Shown here: piece by piece, positions 16,853 through 23,917 of the stretch
Position numbering within the stretch: the stretch's first letter is position 1
Layout of the letters: the number at the start of each line of letters is the position of its first letter
Assembly (NCBI RefSeq): GCF_900108095.1
Contig: NZ_FNWL01000001.1
Coordinates: forward strand, 992,001-1,056,000
Length of the DNA stretch: 64,000 nt
DNA from: Natronorubrum sediminis
GTDB taxonomy: Archaea > Halobacteriota > Halobacteria > Halobacteriales > Natrialbaceae
Direction of reading: 5' to 3'
Program-made: the position numbers and the translations under genes
Notes under the pieces: model-generated
Seen by the model: the letters and a program-made list of their open reading frames with translations, nothing else
Database searches by the model: none
Told to the model about the DNA's origin: nothing

Positions 16853-17512
16853 TTACTGATTTGAGTCCGCCGTGGCAGGAAGGTTGCTTCCGAGTATGTG
16901 TTTCATCCCCCGGCGGAGCCGAGACCCGACGGCTTGCTGTGAGATGCCGAGTTCGTCGCCGAGTTCTTCCATCGTCACCTCACGCGGAGATTCGAAGTAC
17001 CCACGATCGTATGCGAGTATCAGTGCGTCTTGTTGCGTCTCAGTGAGTGCTGCCTCTGTTTCGGTCTCAACCGGCGTCAGTGCGTGCAGTTCCGTCAGCG
17101 TAACCGGGATCTCCACCTCCCGACAGCGCGTGTGAAAGGTCCCAACATCGCTTCGAGTGTCCCCGCGAATGTCGAACGTCCACTGTTGATTCGTGCCGGT
17201 CGCCTCGATGAGTGGGATGTCCGTCTCGATAAGCACGCTCAGCACGTCGTCGTACTCGAGCGACCACTCGACGCGCAGGAGATACTCGTCGTCGACGGAA
17301 TCGACGAGTTTGATTTGCTTCACACCCGGGTGGTCAGAAAACGCTCCCTCGATGTCTTCAATTTCCGTTCCTCGAACCCAGAAGTAGGGAATAACCACGT
17401 CACGCGACGGGATCAGACGCTCGAGTTCGACCGTCACGTCCGGTAGTTGTGCGAACACGGTTCCGAGGGGAAACTGGTCGGATGGAACGGTGAAGGTCGC
17501 CTCAGTAGCCAT
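16853..17512 (-). CDS. Bacterio-opsin activator (Bat)-type HTH regulator
   Basis: A 219 aa regulator with the halobacterial Bat layout: a regulatory N-terminal domain (about residues 1-150, with DVVIPYFWVRGTEIEDIE) and the HTH_10 domain at the end (LTETQQDALILAYDRGYFE, then VTMEELGDELGISQQAVGSRLRRGMK). Bat-type proteins switch gene sets in response to light, oxygen or other signals; this one has no PAS or GAF domain, so its input is unclear. TTTTTA about 25 nt upstream may be its TATA box. Confidence 0.88.
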   Translation of the reverse strand: MATEATFTVPSDQFPLGTVFAQLPDVTVELERLIPSRDVVIPYFWVRGTEIEDIEGAFSDHPGVKQIKLVDSVDDEYLLRVEWSLEYDDVLSVLIETDIPLIEATGTNQQWTFDIRGDTRSDVGTFHTRCREVEIPVTLTELHALTPVETETEAALTETQQDALILAYDRGYFESPREVTMEELGDELGISQQAVGSRLRRGMKHILGSNLPATADSNQ

Positions 17513-17670
17513 TACTCGAACGATGTCACGCTGGGGTAAAAACCTCTCATTGAACGGGAAAGCGGGCCGAACGACTCCATCAATCCACTCTCGATAGCTC
17601 TCGACTCGCTGACTACGTCGCTCCAGTTGTCGATCCGCTCGGTTCAGTCTCGAGTGGAAACTAACGACCT

Positions 17671-17698
17671 CGTCCTGCTGGTTCGTAGTCGCAGGACG
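17671..17698. repeat. Perfect 8-bp inverted repeat
   Basis: CGTCCTGC at 17671-17678 is matched by GCAGGACG at 17691-17698, leaving a 12-base loop. It lies in the gene-free stretch 17513-17749, where no other feature was found. It could be a transcript-end hairpin or an operator; no T-run follows. Confidence 0.4.
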
Positions 17699-17749
17699 GT
17701 CCTGGATACTCTGGGGGTGACGTCCGACGATCAGTACTCCCGACTCGAG

Positions 17750-17875
17750 TTACGTGTTCACATCCTCCCAACTCTCCTCGCCGAAGAAGTTCCTGAGCGC
17801 GGCGATGACGGCCGCGTACGTCACGAACGCGAGAGCGATGAATCCGAAGACGATCAGTAAGAGGATCGTTCCCAT
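17750..17875 (-). CDS. Small single-pass membrane protein (41 aa)
   Basis: The product is MGTILLLIVFGFIALAFVT followed by YAAVIAALRNFFGEESWEDVNT: one long membrane segment and a short acidic tail. A strong AT-rich TATA box lies 20-29 nt upstream of the ATG at 17875, which argues for a real leaderless gene despite its size and excludes the longer upstream reading. Function unknown. Confidence 0.65.
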   Translation of the reverse strand: MGTILLLIVFGFIALAFVTYAAVIAALRNFFGEESWEDVNT

Positions 17876-17894
17876 ACTCCGAACACGTCGAGAA

Positions 17895-17904
17895 AATAAT
17901 ATAA
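17895..17904 (-). promoter_or_regulatory. AT-rich TATA box for the 41-aa membrane protein
   Basis: Read on the minus strand the segment is TTATATTATT, flanked by further A/T, 20-29 nt ahead of the ATG at 17875. It is one of the most AT-rich promoter elements in the window. Confidence 0.6.
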
Positions 17905-17940
17905 TTTTTTGGTTCGACTGACTCGAGAAACTGCCGCTCC

Positions 17941-18174
17941 CTACCGCTTTTTCAGGACCTCCGGTGGCAATCGACAGCCACAGGGAGCGACCTGTGCGGC
18001 GGACGGTTCGAGGAGTGCGACAACCATCACCGACTCGTGGCACTTCGGGCAGTGCGTCCAGCGTTTCATGCCGTTCGCGTCGCGATAGCTGTAGGCATCG
18101 TACTTGTGTCGCGAGCCGTCCGTGCTGTCAGCCTCGTCGTTCCCGCTGGAGTTGTCGTCGCTCACGTCGACCAC
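17941..18174 (-). CDS. Small zinc-ribbon-like protein (77 aa)
   Basis: The N-terminal third is Asp/Ser-rich and probably disordered; a conserved-looking core follows: YSYRDANGMKRWTHCPKC, then a hydrophobic strand and PCGCRLPPEVL. CPKC plus CGC gives four cysteines for a metal site. The GTG at 18174 is the first start; another GTG lies three codons later. Upstream on the same strand is a TATA-like box (18262-18271) and, further up, the candidate structured RNA at 18294-18394, so this gene might have a long regulated leader. Function unknown. Confidence 0.65.
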   Translation of the reverse strand: MVDVSDDNSSGNDEADSTDGSRHKYDAYSYRDANGMKRWTHCPKCHESVMVVALLEPSAAQVAPCGCRLPPEVLKKR

Positions 18175-18261
18175 TCCAACACTCGAGGGCGGGTTGGTTG
18201 GGGCTCCATCAGTTGCGACAGGACCGCTTCTCGAGGAGTGTGATTCGGTTGCTGTTCGGGA

Positions 18262-18271
18262 CGTTTATATC
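18262..18271. promoter_or_regulatory. Bidirectional TATA-like box next to the structured RNA
   Basis: CGTTTATATC reads as a TATA box on both strands. On the plus strand it would start transcription near 18294, the first base of the structured element. On the minus strand it would start near 18240, giving a leader of about 65 nt for the zinc-protein gene at 18174. Confidence 0.5.
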
Positions 18272-18293
18272 GTCGTGGGAGTAATGTAATCAT

Positions 18294-18394
18294 GGCTTTT
18301 CGAAGCCTTGCGGCTTGGAAGCCACGTCTCGGGTGTCCTATCACCCGGGGCAGTTTAGACGTACGCCCCCGCAGCTTGCTGGAGCGCGGCTTCC
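18294..18394. ncRNA. Candidate structured RNA (nested helices plus pseudoknot)
   Basis: Helices seen by eye: GGCTT (18294-18298)/AAGCC (18303-18307) closed by a TTCG tetraloop; GGAAGCC (18317-18323)/GGCTTCC (18388-18394); ACGTCT (18324-18329)/AGACGT (18357-18362); CGGGTG (18330-18335)/CACCCG (18342-18347) with a TCCTAT loop; and GGGGC (18347-18351)/GCCCC (18365-18369), which crosses the ACGTCT helix and would form a pseudoknot. AAGCC can also pair with GGCTT at 18312-18316, an alternative fold. A TATA-like box lies about 25 nt before it on the plus strand, and another (18418-18427) lies about 25 nt before it on the minus strand, so direction is undecided. It matches no RNA family I recognise. 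Confidence 0.5.
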
Positions 18395-18417
18395 GTTCTA
18401 AATGTTGTCGTATTGTG

Positions 18418-18427
18418 ACTTATATCT
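18418..18427. promoter_or_regulatory. Second TATA-like box flanking the structured RNA
   Basis: ACTTATATCT reads AGATATAAGT on the minus strand. Minus-strand initiation 25 nt further on would be at about 18393, exactly at the closing helix of the structured element, and the transcript would run towards the zinc-protein gene. Confidence 0.4.
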
Positions 18428-18460
18428 ACTGTTGTATCTGTGAAATCGACTCGGGAGGCG

Positions 18461-18545
18461 GACGAACGGCCGAGCGAACGGAACGAACGGAACGAACGCG
18501 ACTGAGCGAACACGGTCGAAAAAGACAGCGAACAGAGCGAACGGG
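18461..18545. repeat. Imperfect GAACGAACG-type simple repeat
   Basis: The motif GCGAACGGAACGAACGGAACG and variants (GAGCGAACG, AGCGAACA) recur about ten times. On the minus strand this is a GTTCGYTC array immediately downstream of the stop of the membrane gene at 18554, with a T5 run (18519-18523) inside it. It may contribute to transcript ending or 3' processing. Confidence 0.55.
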
Positions 18546-18553
18546 CCGCGTGA

Positions 18554-18904
18554 TTAGACGCCCGGCACGCCGAACGCGTCGATCTGAATCCCGGGGGCCG
18601 CGTTCACGAGGAAGAGGATCAACAGCGCGGACAGCCACGCGGTGAGGCCGATAAGCGCGGCGTTCATCCAGCCGCCGGGGTAGCGCCAGTTGATGACCCA
18701 GATCCAGGCCACGAGCGCGATAAGCGGCCCGATCAGCGGAATCCAGGCCACGAGCGCCCACGCGATCGCGCCCACGAGCGCCGTCACGACCGCGTGTGAG
18801 TAATCGTCGACACCGGCGATCACCGATGCGCCGAAGTAGATCGCGAGTCCGCCGACGAGCAATGCGACGACGAACGCGACGAGTGATCCGATGAGTGCAA
18901 CCAT
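18554..18904 (-). CDS. Four-helix small membrane protein
   Basis: The product, MVALIGSLVAFVVALLVGG onwards, is 116 aa and almost wholly hydrophobic, with about four membrane segments separated by short loops (VIAGVDDYSH, WRYPGGW). A GTG seven codons upstream (18925) is possible, but the TATA box at 18931-18940 is then too close; with the ATG at 18904 the spacing is the expected leaderless one, so that start is chosen. Conserved in haloarchaea by pattern; function unknown. Confidence 0.7.
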   Translation of the reverse strand: MVALIGSLVAFVVALLVGGLAIYFGASVIAGVDDYSHAVVTALVGAIAWALVAWIPLIGPLIALVAWIWVINWRYPGGWMNAALIGLTAWLSALLILFLVNAAPGIQIDAFGVPGV

Positions 18905-18930
18905 CACAACATCGTAGACGTCCACTCGGG

Positions 18931-18940
18931 AAATAAACTT
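18931..18940 (-). promoter_or_regulatory. TATA box that decides the start at 18904
   Basis: Minus-strand AAGTTTATTT lies 27-36 nt ahead of the ATG at 18904 but only 6-15 nt ahead of the alternative GTG at 18925. Confidence 0.55.
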
Positions 18941-18990
18941 CGTTGCAGTCGGTAATCGAAACGGTTCCTCGAGCGCGGGAGTCTTCCTTC

Positions 18991-19998
18991 TCAGCGCTGT
19001 GGCGGATCGAACTCCGTCAGTTCTGGCTCGGGAATGTCACCGGTATCGTCTCTGACAGTTCGGGAGGTCCGGCGATAACGAACGATCTTCCGGTAGAGGT
19101 AGTAGCCGACCGCGAGGTCGAAGACGATCACGTAGCCGACGAATGCAAGGCCGTAGGGCACTGCGTAGAGCGTCGCGACCAGTTCGGGGACGATGCCGAC
19201 CGTGACGTTGTACGTCCCGTGGACGAACGCGGCGATGAGCAGTCCCTTCACGACGAGCGGGCCCGCGTTGTCGGGGTTGAACTTCGCCAGTCCGAGGTAG
19301 TAGCCCGCGATCGCGGAGTAGATGACGTGGCCGGGGCCGACGAGCGCGCGAACCGTCGCGATACCACTCGCCGCGGTGATCGTCCCGACGTCGGCCGCGG
19401 CGACCTCACCGGAGATGTAGATTGCGTTCTCGATGGCGGCGAAGCCGAGACCAGCGACCGCGCCGTAGACGGCTCCGTCGATCACCGCGTCGAACGTGTC
19501 GCTGCGATACGCGAAAAAGCGCACTGCGAGGAGTTTGACGGTCTCTTCGACCGGACCGACGATGAGGTAGAAAAAGAGCACCGTGCCGATCAGGGGAATT
19601 GACTGCAACACGGGTCCGACCGCCGAGTTCACGACGGCCGCGAACGTCGCGAACAGGACGGCGAGGACGAACGTGGCGACGAGGAGGCTCAGGGGCTCGT
19701 TCGACGTGATGTCCGTGTACCAGATGAACGCCGCGAGGAGGCCTGCGGGAACGACCGAGAGTCCGAAGAAGACGGCGAGCGACGGGTCCTCGAGCACCAA
19801 AACGGCTGGCTGAACGAGTAAGAGGAGCGTGATCGCGAGTGCGACGACGAGGAGAACCGTCTGGTAGCCGTAATTGAGGATATCGAAGACGGTACACGAA
19901 AATCGATCGAGTCGCGAACGAGGTTCCCATGTCGAGACGTCGTAGAGGTCCCTCGAGTGCTCGTCGGCTCGCTCGATCGGGTCCTGCTGTCGATCCAT
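18991..19998 (-). CDS. PrsW family intramembrane metalloprotease
   Basis: A 335 aa polytopic protein with about eight membrane segments. It carries all PrsW signatures: EETVKLLAVRF (EExxK), GLGFAAIENAIY (FxxxExxxY), GPGHVIYSAIAGYYLG (first His) and FVHGTYN (HGxYN). Bacterial PrsW cleaves anti-sigma factors in the membrane; archaea lack sigma factors, so the substrate here is unknown. Start at ATG 19998 (MDRQQDPIERAD). No obvious substrate gene is adjacent, although the membrane-tethered regulator at 5535-6413 is the kind of protein such enzymes release. Confidence 0.93.
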   Translation of the reverse strand: MDRQQDPIERADEHSRDLYDVSTWEPRSRLDRFSCTVFDILNYGYQTVLLVVALAITLLLLVQPAVLVLEDPSLAVFFGLSVVPAGLLAAFIWYTDITSNEPLSLLVATFVLAVLFATFAAVVNSAVGPVLQSIPLIGTVLFFYLIVGPVEETVKLLAVRFFAYRSDTFDAVIDGAVYGAVAGLGFAAIENAIYISGEVAAADVGTITAASGIATVRALVGPGHVIYSAIAGYYLGLAKFNPDNAGPLVVKGLLIAAFVHGTYNVTVGIVPELVATLYAVPYGLAFVGYVIVFDLAVGYYLYRKIVRYRRTSRTVRDDTGDIPEPELTEFDPPQR

Positions 19999-20181
19999 AT
20001 GACTGTCTACGAGAAGCCTGCTGGTAAGCGTTCGGCGGTCAGCTTCCAGATACTATCGAGTTTCTGATTGCTGTTCGGTGCACTCGAACGGCGTCGACCG
20101 ACGAGCACTCAGCGACAGTGGACCTGAGTAGCCACCTCATATTTGTATGCTGACGTGAGTTGAGATACTGAAGACTATCAA

Positions 20182-20571
20182 ATGGACGTCAATCGCGACG
20201 GAATGCGTGAAAGACGACTTCACAGCAGTACTCATCAGATCCAGTACTGTATCATGGACATCGAACAGTACGCGGATCAATCACACTGGAGGGTCGAACA
20301 AGGACATATCTGAATCAGGACTCGACCGAAACGAGAAACACGTGACGACACCGAACTCGAGGCGATGGTCGGCGACTCGCGAGTCACCGTCGAGGACGGC
20401 GTTAGCGAGTTTGGCGAGCATGTGAGTGAGTCCCCTGCTGACAGACCCGATCGTACCTCCTAACGACATCGAAAAAGCGGTTCGTGAGTACGATGTATCG
20501 GACCGCTCGATGATCGTCCAGTTGATGACTTTCACGATTGCTTGTGCGGTTTATATCCCAGTCTATTGACG
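20182..20571 (+). pseudogene. Broken gene with in-frame stop and frameshift
   Basis: Reading from the ATG at 20182 gives MDVNRDG...IMDIEQYADQSHWRVEQGHI and a TGA; the same frame then continues coding-like as DDTELEAMVGDSRVTVED and on to EFGEHVSE before another stop at 20463. A second frame then gives PLLTDPIVPPNDIEKAVREY, DVSDRSMIVQLMTFTI and a stop at 20571. The pieces have haloarchaeal composition and look like one decayed gene with a nonsense mutation and a frameshift. The original function is not recognisable. The rest of the 634-base stretch 19999-20632 holds only AT-rich spacer and a T-run on the minus strand. Confidence 0.5.
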
Positions 20572-20604
20572 TACTTTGAGCCGCCAGTGTTTCCTAATTG
20601 CTTC

Positions 20605-20613
20605 AAAAAAAAA
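20605..20613 (-). terminator. T9 terminator of the FxLYD lipoprotein gene
   Basis: Nine A residues on the plus strand are T9 on the minus strand, 20 nt after the stop of the lipoprotein gene, a typical archaeal oligo-T terminator. Confidence 0.65.
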
Positions 20614-20632
20614 TTTCCGGAGATGATTACAC

Positions 20633-21130
20633 TCAGTGCTGGGAGCCGCTGACGGCGATGTCGAAGTCGTCGACATCTTCGGCATCTTCCATGATAGTGA
20701 CTTCAAAGGCCCACGTTTGGTCAGGATCGAGATCCTGCGTGTTGGTCATATATCGGTCAAGTTGATGCCCATCTGCATCGTACACGCGGACACTGACCTC
20801 AACGTAATCGAACATGTCATCGTCGCCATTTTCGACAACTCCCTCGACGTACACCTCGTCAAGGAACTCGTCTTCTTCAACAACTAAGTCGTGCTCGGTA
20901 ATCGAGAGATCTCCAAACTCGAGATAGTCCTCACCTTCATCACGGTCTTCGACTTCTTCCTCGTCTGGGAGGTCGTCCTCGTTCTCGTTGCCGTTGTCGT
21001 CGTCATCGTCGCCGCCACCCTGATACTCTCCGTCATCATCGTCTGCACTCCCAGTACAACCTGCAAGTGCTGCACCGATCCCAACGCCACCCATTGCGAT
21101 TACCTTCCGCCGCGTCTGTTTCAATTCCAT
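20633..21130 (-). CDS. Tat lipoprotein with FxLYD domain
   Basis: A 165 aa secreted lipoprotein. The start has a Tat-type signal, TRRKVIAMGGVGIGAALAGC, with the lipobox Cys at residue 25. An Asp/Glu-rich stalk follows (about 28-70). The C-terminal part, VYVEGVVENGDDDMFDYVEVSVRV...YMTNTQDLDPDQTWAFEV, is the immunoglobulin-like FxLYD fold common in haloarchaeal cell-surface lipoproteins. It would be anchored outside the membrane; its ligand is unknown. It lies in AT-rich surroundings next to a pseudogene. Confidence 0.85.
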   Translation of the reverse strand: MELKQTRRKVIAMGGVGIGAALAGCTGSADDDDGEYQGGGDDDDDNGNENEDDLPDEEEVEDRDEGEDYLEFGDLSITEHDLVVEEDEFLDEVYVEGVVENGDDDMFDYVEVSVRVYDADGHQLDRYMTNTQDLDPDQTWAFEVTIMEDAEDVDDFDIAVSGSQH

Positions 21131-21462
21131 CTACAATCTACACAGACACTCAAGGACATATGTAGTAATCGAATTTTGAACGGAATTGGTAATATTTCGT
21201 GAAATTCTAAAAAACGAGTTTGTTGGAGAATACATAATCAGCACTCGCTTCGAATTCCACATTCCGTTTGCGAGGGGAGGTTGAAGTCCAAGAAAACAGG
21301 TGTATCCAGGCATTGGTAGTACACTCGAACATAACGAGGACTATTAATTCATCTGAAGAGATGTTCACGTATCCTAGAAATCGTTCACACATTCGAGTCG
21401 GTGCTCGCAGCACATAGCGCGCACTCGGAATGCACAAAGGCCTCCCTCACCAACCGGCGAGC
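21131..21462. other. AT-rich gene-free stretch
   Basis: These 332 bases are clearly richer in A and T than the flanks and carry no credible gene. They separate the minus-strand lipoprotein from the plus-strand gene at 21463. CATATG/TATTAAT-like segments (about 21155-21165, 21345-21352) could be promoter elements. Confidence 0.5.
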
Positions 21463-21840
21463 ATGCACTTCGATCAACGAACGCAACAGGCGCTGCGGGA
21501 GGTCGGCCTCGAGACCGACGACCTGAGAGCCGCGTCGACAGCCGTCGTCGAGGCCGTCGAAGCGGACGCGAGGGCGCTCGAGGAGTTCTTCGACGAGTCC
21601 AACACCGTCTACTCGGATATGGAGATGGCTCACTCGAGCGCCGAGTTCCCCGAACACGCGGTCGAATACCTCGATCTGACGACTCACGCCGACGAGATGC
21701 GCGGCTGGCTCCGATTCGATACGTGGGGCGCGTACGTCGAAAACGGACGACTCTTACCCGACGACTCCGTCGAACTGACGCTCGGGCCGACGATCAACGA
21801 CCGCGTTCGGTTCGCCCCCGACCGCGAGACGTTGCGGTGA
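21463..21840 (+). CDS. Conserved haloarchaeal protein (DUF7532-like)
   Basis: A 125 aa acidic soluble protein: MHFDQRTQQALREVGLETD, a helical region (ASTAVVEAVEADARALEEFF) and a C-terminal half with VYSDMEMAHSSAEFPEHAVEYLDL and DTWGAYVENGR. The pattern resembles halobacterial DUF7532 proteins usually found next to the FAU-1/RNase E-G-like gene, as here (67 nt spacing, same direction). The upstream ATG at 21430 would add 11 residues; the later one is favoured by family length. Function unknown. Confidence 0.75.
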   Translation: MHFDQRTQQALREVGLETDDLRAASTAVVEAVEADARALEEFFDESNTVYSDMEMAHSSAEFPEHAVEYLDLTTHADEMRGWLRFDTWGAYVENGRLLPDDSVELTLGPTINDRVRFAPDRETLR

Positions 21841-21907
21841 TCGACGTGCGTGGAACGCTCAAACGAGACACAGGACGCGACCGACTGCGGACGACGGAGG
21901 GATTCTA

Positions 21908-23344
21908 ATGACGACCGCGCGAGTCCGTGGCATCTACACCACGGCCATCACCCGGCTTATCGAGGAGAACGGCCTCGACGTGGTACAGGCATCAGACCCG
22001 ATCCAAGCGCGTTTCGACACGGACTTTGGGACCGAACCGGCCGACGTGACCCTCGAGACAACGCGAGACAGACAGGGCGTCGAAGTTTCCGGCGTCCTCG
22101 ATGACGTCGACGAAATCGTGGCCGAACTCGAGGCTCTCGCGCTCGATTCCTTCCGCTGGGAGGACGACGTCGCTCGCGGCGCCGTGTTCGACTGCGAGGT
22201 GCTCGAGGCCGGCGGCGGCAGCGGCGCGACGGTCGACCTCGGCGAGGGGCGACGTGGCTACCTGACGTACGACGACGTTGACGGCTACGTCGACGCCGGA
22301 AACCGCTATCGCGTGCAGGTCCGGGAACCGACGCCGCCCTGGAGCGACGACGACCCGCGAGTCGTCCCGACGCTCGAGGTGCAGGGCGGACTCTGCCACC
22401 TCTCACGGGACCGAAACGGCGTGTCTGCGGCCCTCCGTGGTGAGCGAGCCGAGGAACTCGTAGGCATGACCGAGTTGCTCTCGGTCGACGTGCCGGCGGA
22501 CTGGGGCCTGCGCTGGCAACGGACAGCCATCGACGCCGACCTCGAGGGAATGACGGACGCCCTCGAGCGGGTCGCAACTCGCGCGGAGACGCTCGAGGAC
22601 AACCTTGCGGACGCGCCCGAGGACCCTGGCGAACCACAACTGCTCGCGTCGCCGCGTCGGACAGCGTGGTGCTGGTTCGGCCGCGAAACCCGGTTCGAAC
22701 TCGACGCGCTGCGACGCGACGTCGAGACGACGATGCCCGGCCACCACCGAACGAAGGCCGCCGACCGGGCCGCGAGCGCCGCCGTCGACTTCGCGGAGGC
22801 TGTCTCCGAACCCGATAGCGACGCTGCATCTGGGGACGACGACTTCCCGTTCGACGCCGTCTCCGAGCAGTTCGGCCCGACGACGGGCGACCGCCTCGAG
22901 ATTCGCCACGGCAAACCCGACGGCCAGTGCTTCTCGCTCGGCCGCGGAGAGGTGACCGACTGGGATCGCGACGGATCGATTACGCTCGAGCGCTCGATGC
23001 GCGGGGGCGGCAGCTACGACGCACTCGGCGTGGCGAAAGAAGACGGCGACGTAGCCGTCACGAAGCTTCGCGAAGGTCGCTGGTGGTATCCGACGACGTA
23101 CAGAAGCGACGACGGCTCCGCGAAGGGTACCTACGTGAACGTCTGTACCCCCGTCGAACTGTTTCCGGACGCGGCGCGCTACATCGACCTCTACGTCGAC
23201 GTGATTCGCCTGCCAGACGGGACGGTCGACATCGTCGATGCGGACGAACTCGAGGCCGCAGTCGACGAGGGTCACGTCTCCGAGGAGTTGTCTGCGAAAG
23301 CGCTCGGTGTCGCCGAAGCCGTCGAGCGTGCACTGTCGAAGTAA
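21908..23344 (+). CDS. FAU-1 family RNA-binding protein (RNase E/G-like N-terminus, DUF402 C-terminus)
   Basis: A 478 aa protein of the archaeal FAU-1 family, named after an AU-rich RNA-binding protein of Pyrococcus. An N-terminal region (RVRGIYTTAITRLIEENGLDVVQAS) and an S1-like stretch (VDLGEGRRGYLTYDDVDGYVDAGNRYRVQVREP) lead to a central RNase E/G-like part (LLSVDVPADWGLRWQRTAI). The C-terminal DUF402 part has WWYPTTYRSDDGSAKGTYVN and YIDLYVDVIRLPDGTVDIVD. Haloarchaeal and Thermococcal members have been linked to RNA binding and processing. It is probably co-transcribed with the DUF7532-like gene. Confidence 0.88.
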   Translation: MTTARVRGIYTTAITRLIEENGLDVVQASDPIQARFDTDFGTEPADVTLETTRDRQGVEVSGVLDDVDEIVAELEALALDSFRWEDDVARGAVFDCEVLEAGGGSGATVDLGEGRRGYLTYDDVDGYVDAGNRYRVQVREPTPPWSDDDPRVVPTLEVQGGLCHLSRDRNGVSAALRGERAEELVGMTELLSVDVPADWGLRWQRTAIDADLEGMTDALERVATRAETLEDNLADAPEDPGEPQLLASPRRTAWCWFGRETRFELDALRRDVETTMPGHHRTKAADRAASAAVDFAEAVSEPDSDAASGDDDFPFDAVSEQFGPTTGDRLEIRHGKPDGQCFSLGRGEVTDWDRDGSITLERSMRGGGSYDALGVAKEDGDVAVTKLREGRWWYPTTYRSDDGSAKGTYVNVCTPVELFPDAARYIDLYVDVIRLPDGTVDIVDADELEAAVDEGHVSEELSAKALGVAEAVERALSK

Positions 23345-23355
23345 GCGAAAGAACG

Positions 23356-23814
23356 TTAATCGGACGCGGAGGCGACGTCGCCGCGGGGACCGCCCGCCGG
23401 CAGCAGGTGCACGTAGTCGTTGAGGTCGAGGGCGAACGACTGCGTGGTCGTCGGCTGTACCCAGCGAAATTCGAACTCGGCACCGTCTTCTTCGCCGCCG
23501 TCGGTTACCGTGTGGGTCCAGCGATCGCGGGACTCCTGTACCGTCGAGTGAAAGAAATGACGGACGTAGCGCTTGGGCGGCGACTCGCGACGCGTCCAGA
23601 CGTCGGTCGTCAGGTGCGCCGTGCCGGTCAGCGTCGCGAGGCCACTCTCCTCGCGAACCTCTCTGAACAGCGCCGCGCGTGGTGATTCACCGTTCTCGAG
23701 CGTGCCTTTCGGGATCTGGAGGCCGTCGTGACCCGGCCCGTCGAAGACGAGGAGTTCGCCCGTCTGGCGAGTGATGTATGCACACGCTTTCTGTACATAC
23801 GTAACGGTATTCAT
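23356..23814 (-). CDS. Nudix hydrolase
   Basis: A 152 aa Nudix-fold enzyme. The Nudix box is complete: GTLENGESPRAALFREVREESGL fits Gx5Ex7REUxEExGU, giving the metal-binding Glu cluster. It would hydrolyse a nucleoside diphosphate linked to another moiety; the substrate is not readable. The start MNTVTYVQKACAYITR is preferred over an upstream in-frame ATG (23859), which adds unconserved residues. It is convergent with the FAU-1 gene, 12 nt apart. Confidence 0.9.
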   Translation of the reverse strand: MNTVTYVQKACAYITRQTGELLVFDGPGHDGLQIPKGTLENGESPRAALFREVREESGLATLTGTAHLTTDVWTRRESPPKRYVRHFFHSTVQESRDRWTHTVTDGGEEDGAEFEFRWVQPTTTQSFALDLNDYVHLLPAGGPRGDVASASD

Positions 23815-23917
23815 AGTATACCAACCCACACCACCCCCATTGAAAAAGTGTGGCCCCAATATTGTTAGCGTTTGATGAAGAAAGTAATACGAATACTGAA
23901 AAGTCAGGTGATTCGGA

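Noticed and set aside
18371-18410. A tRNA-like look around GGAGCGCGG...TTCTAA
   Set aside because: No acceptor stem or T-arm (GGTTCRA) could be found at the right distance.
18292-18645. A 117-codon plus-strand frame starting at a well-placed ATG after a TATA box
   Set aside because: The product is Arg-rich with no acidic bias, runs through the simple repeat and overlaps the opposite membrane gene; the RNA-structure reading explains the promoter better.
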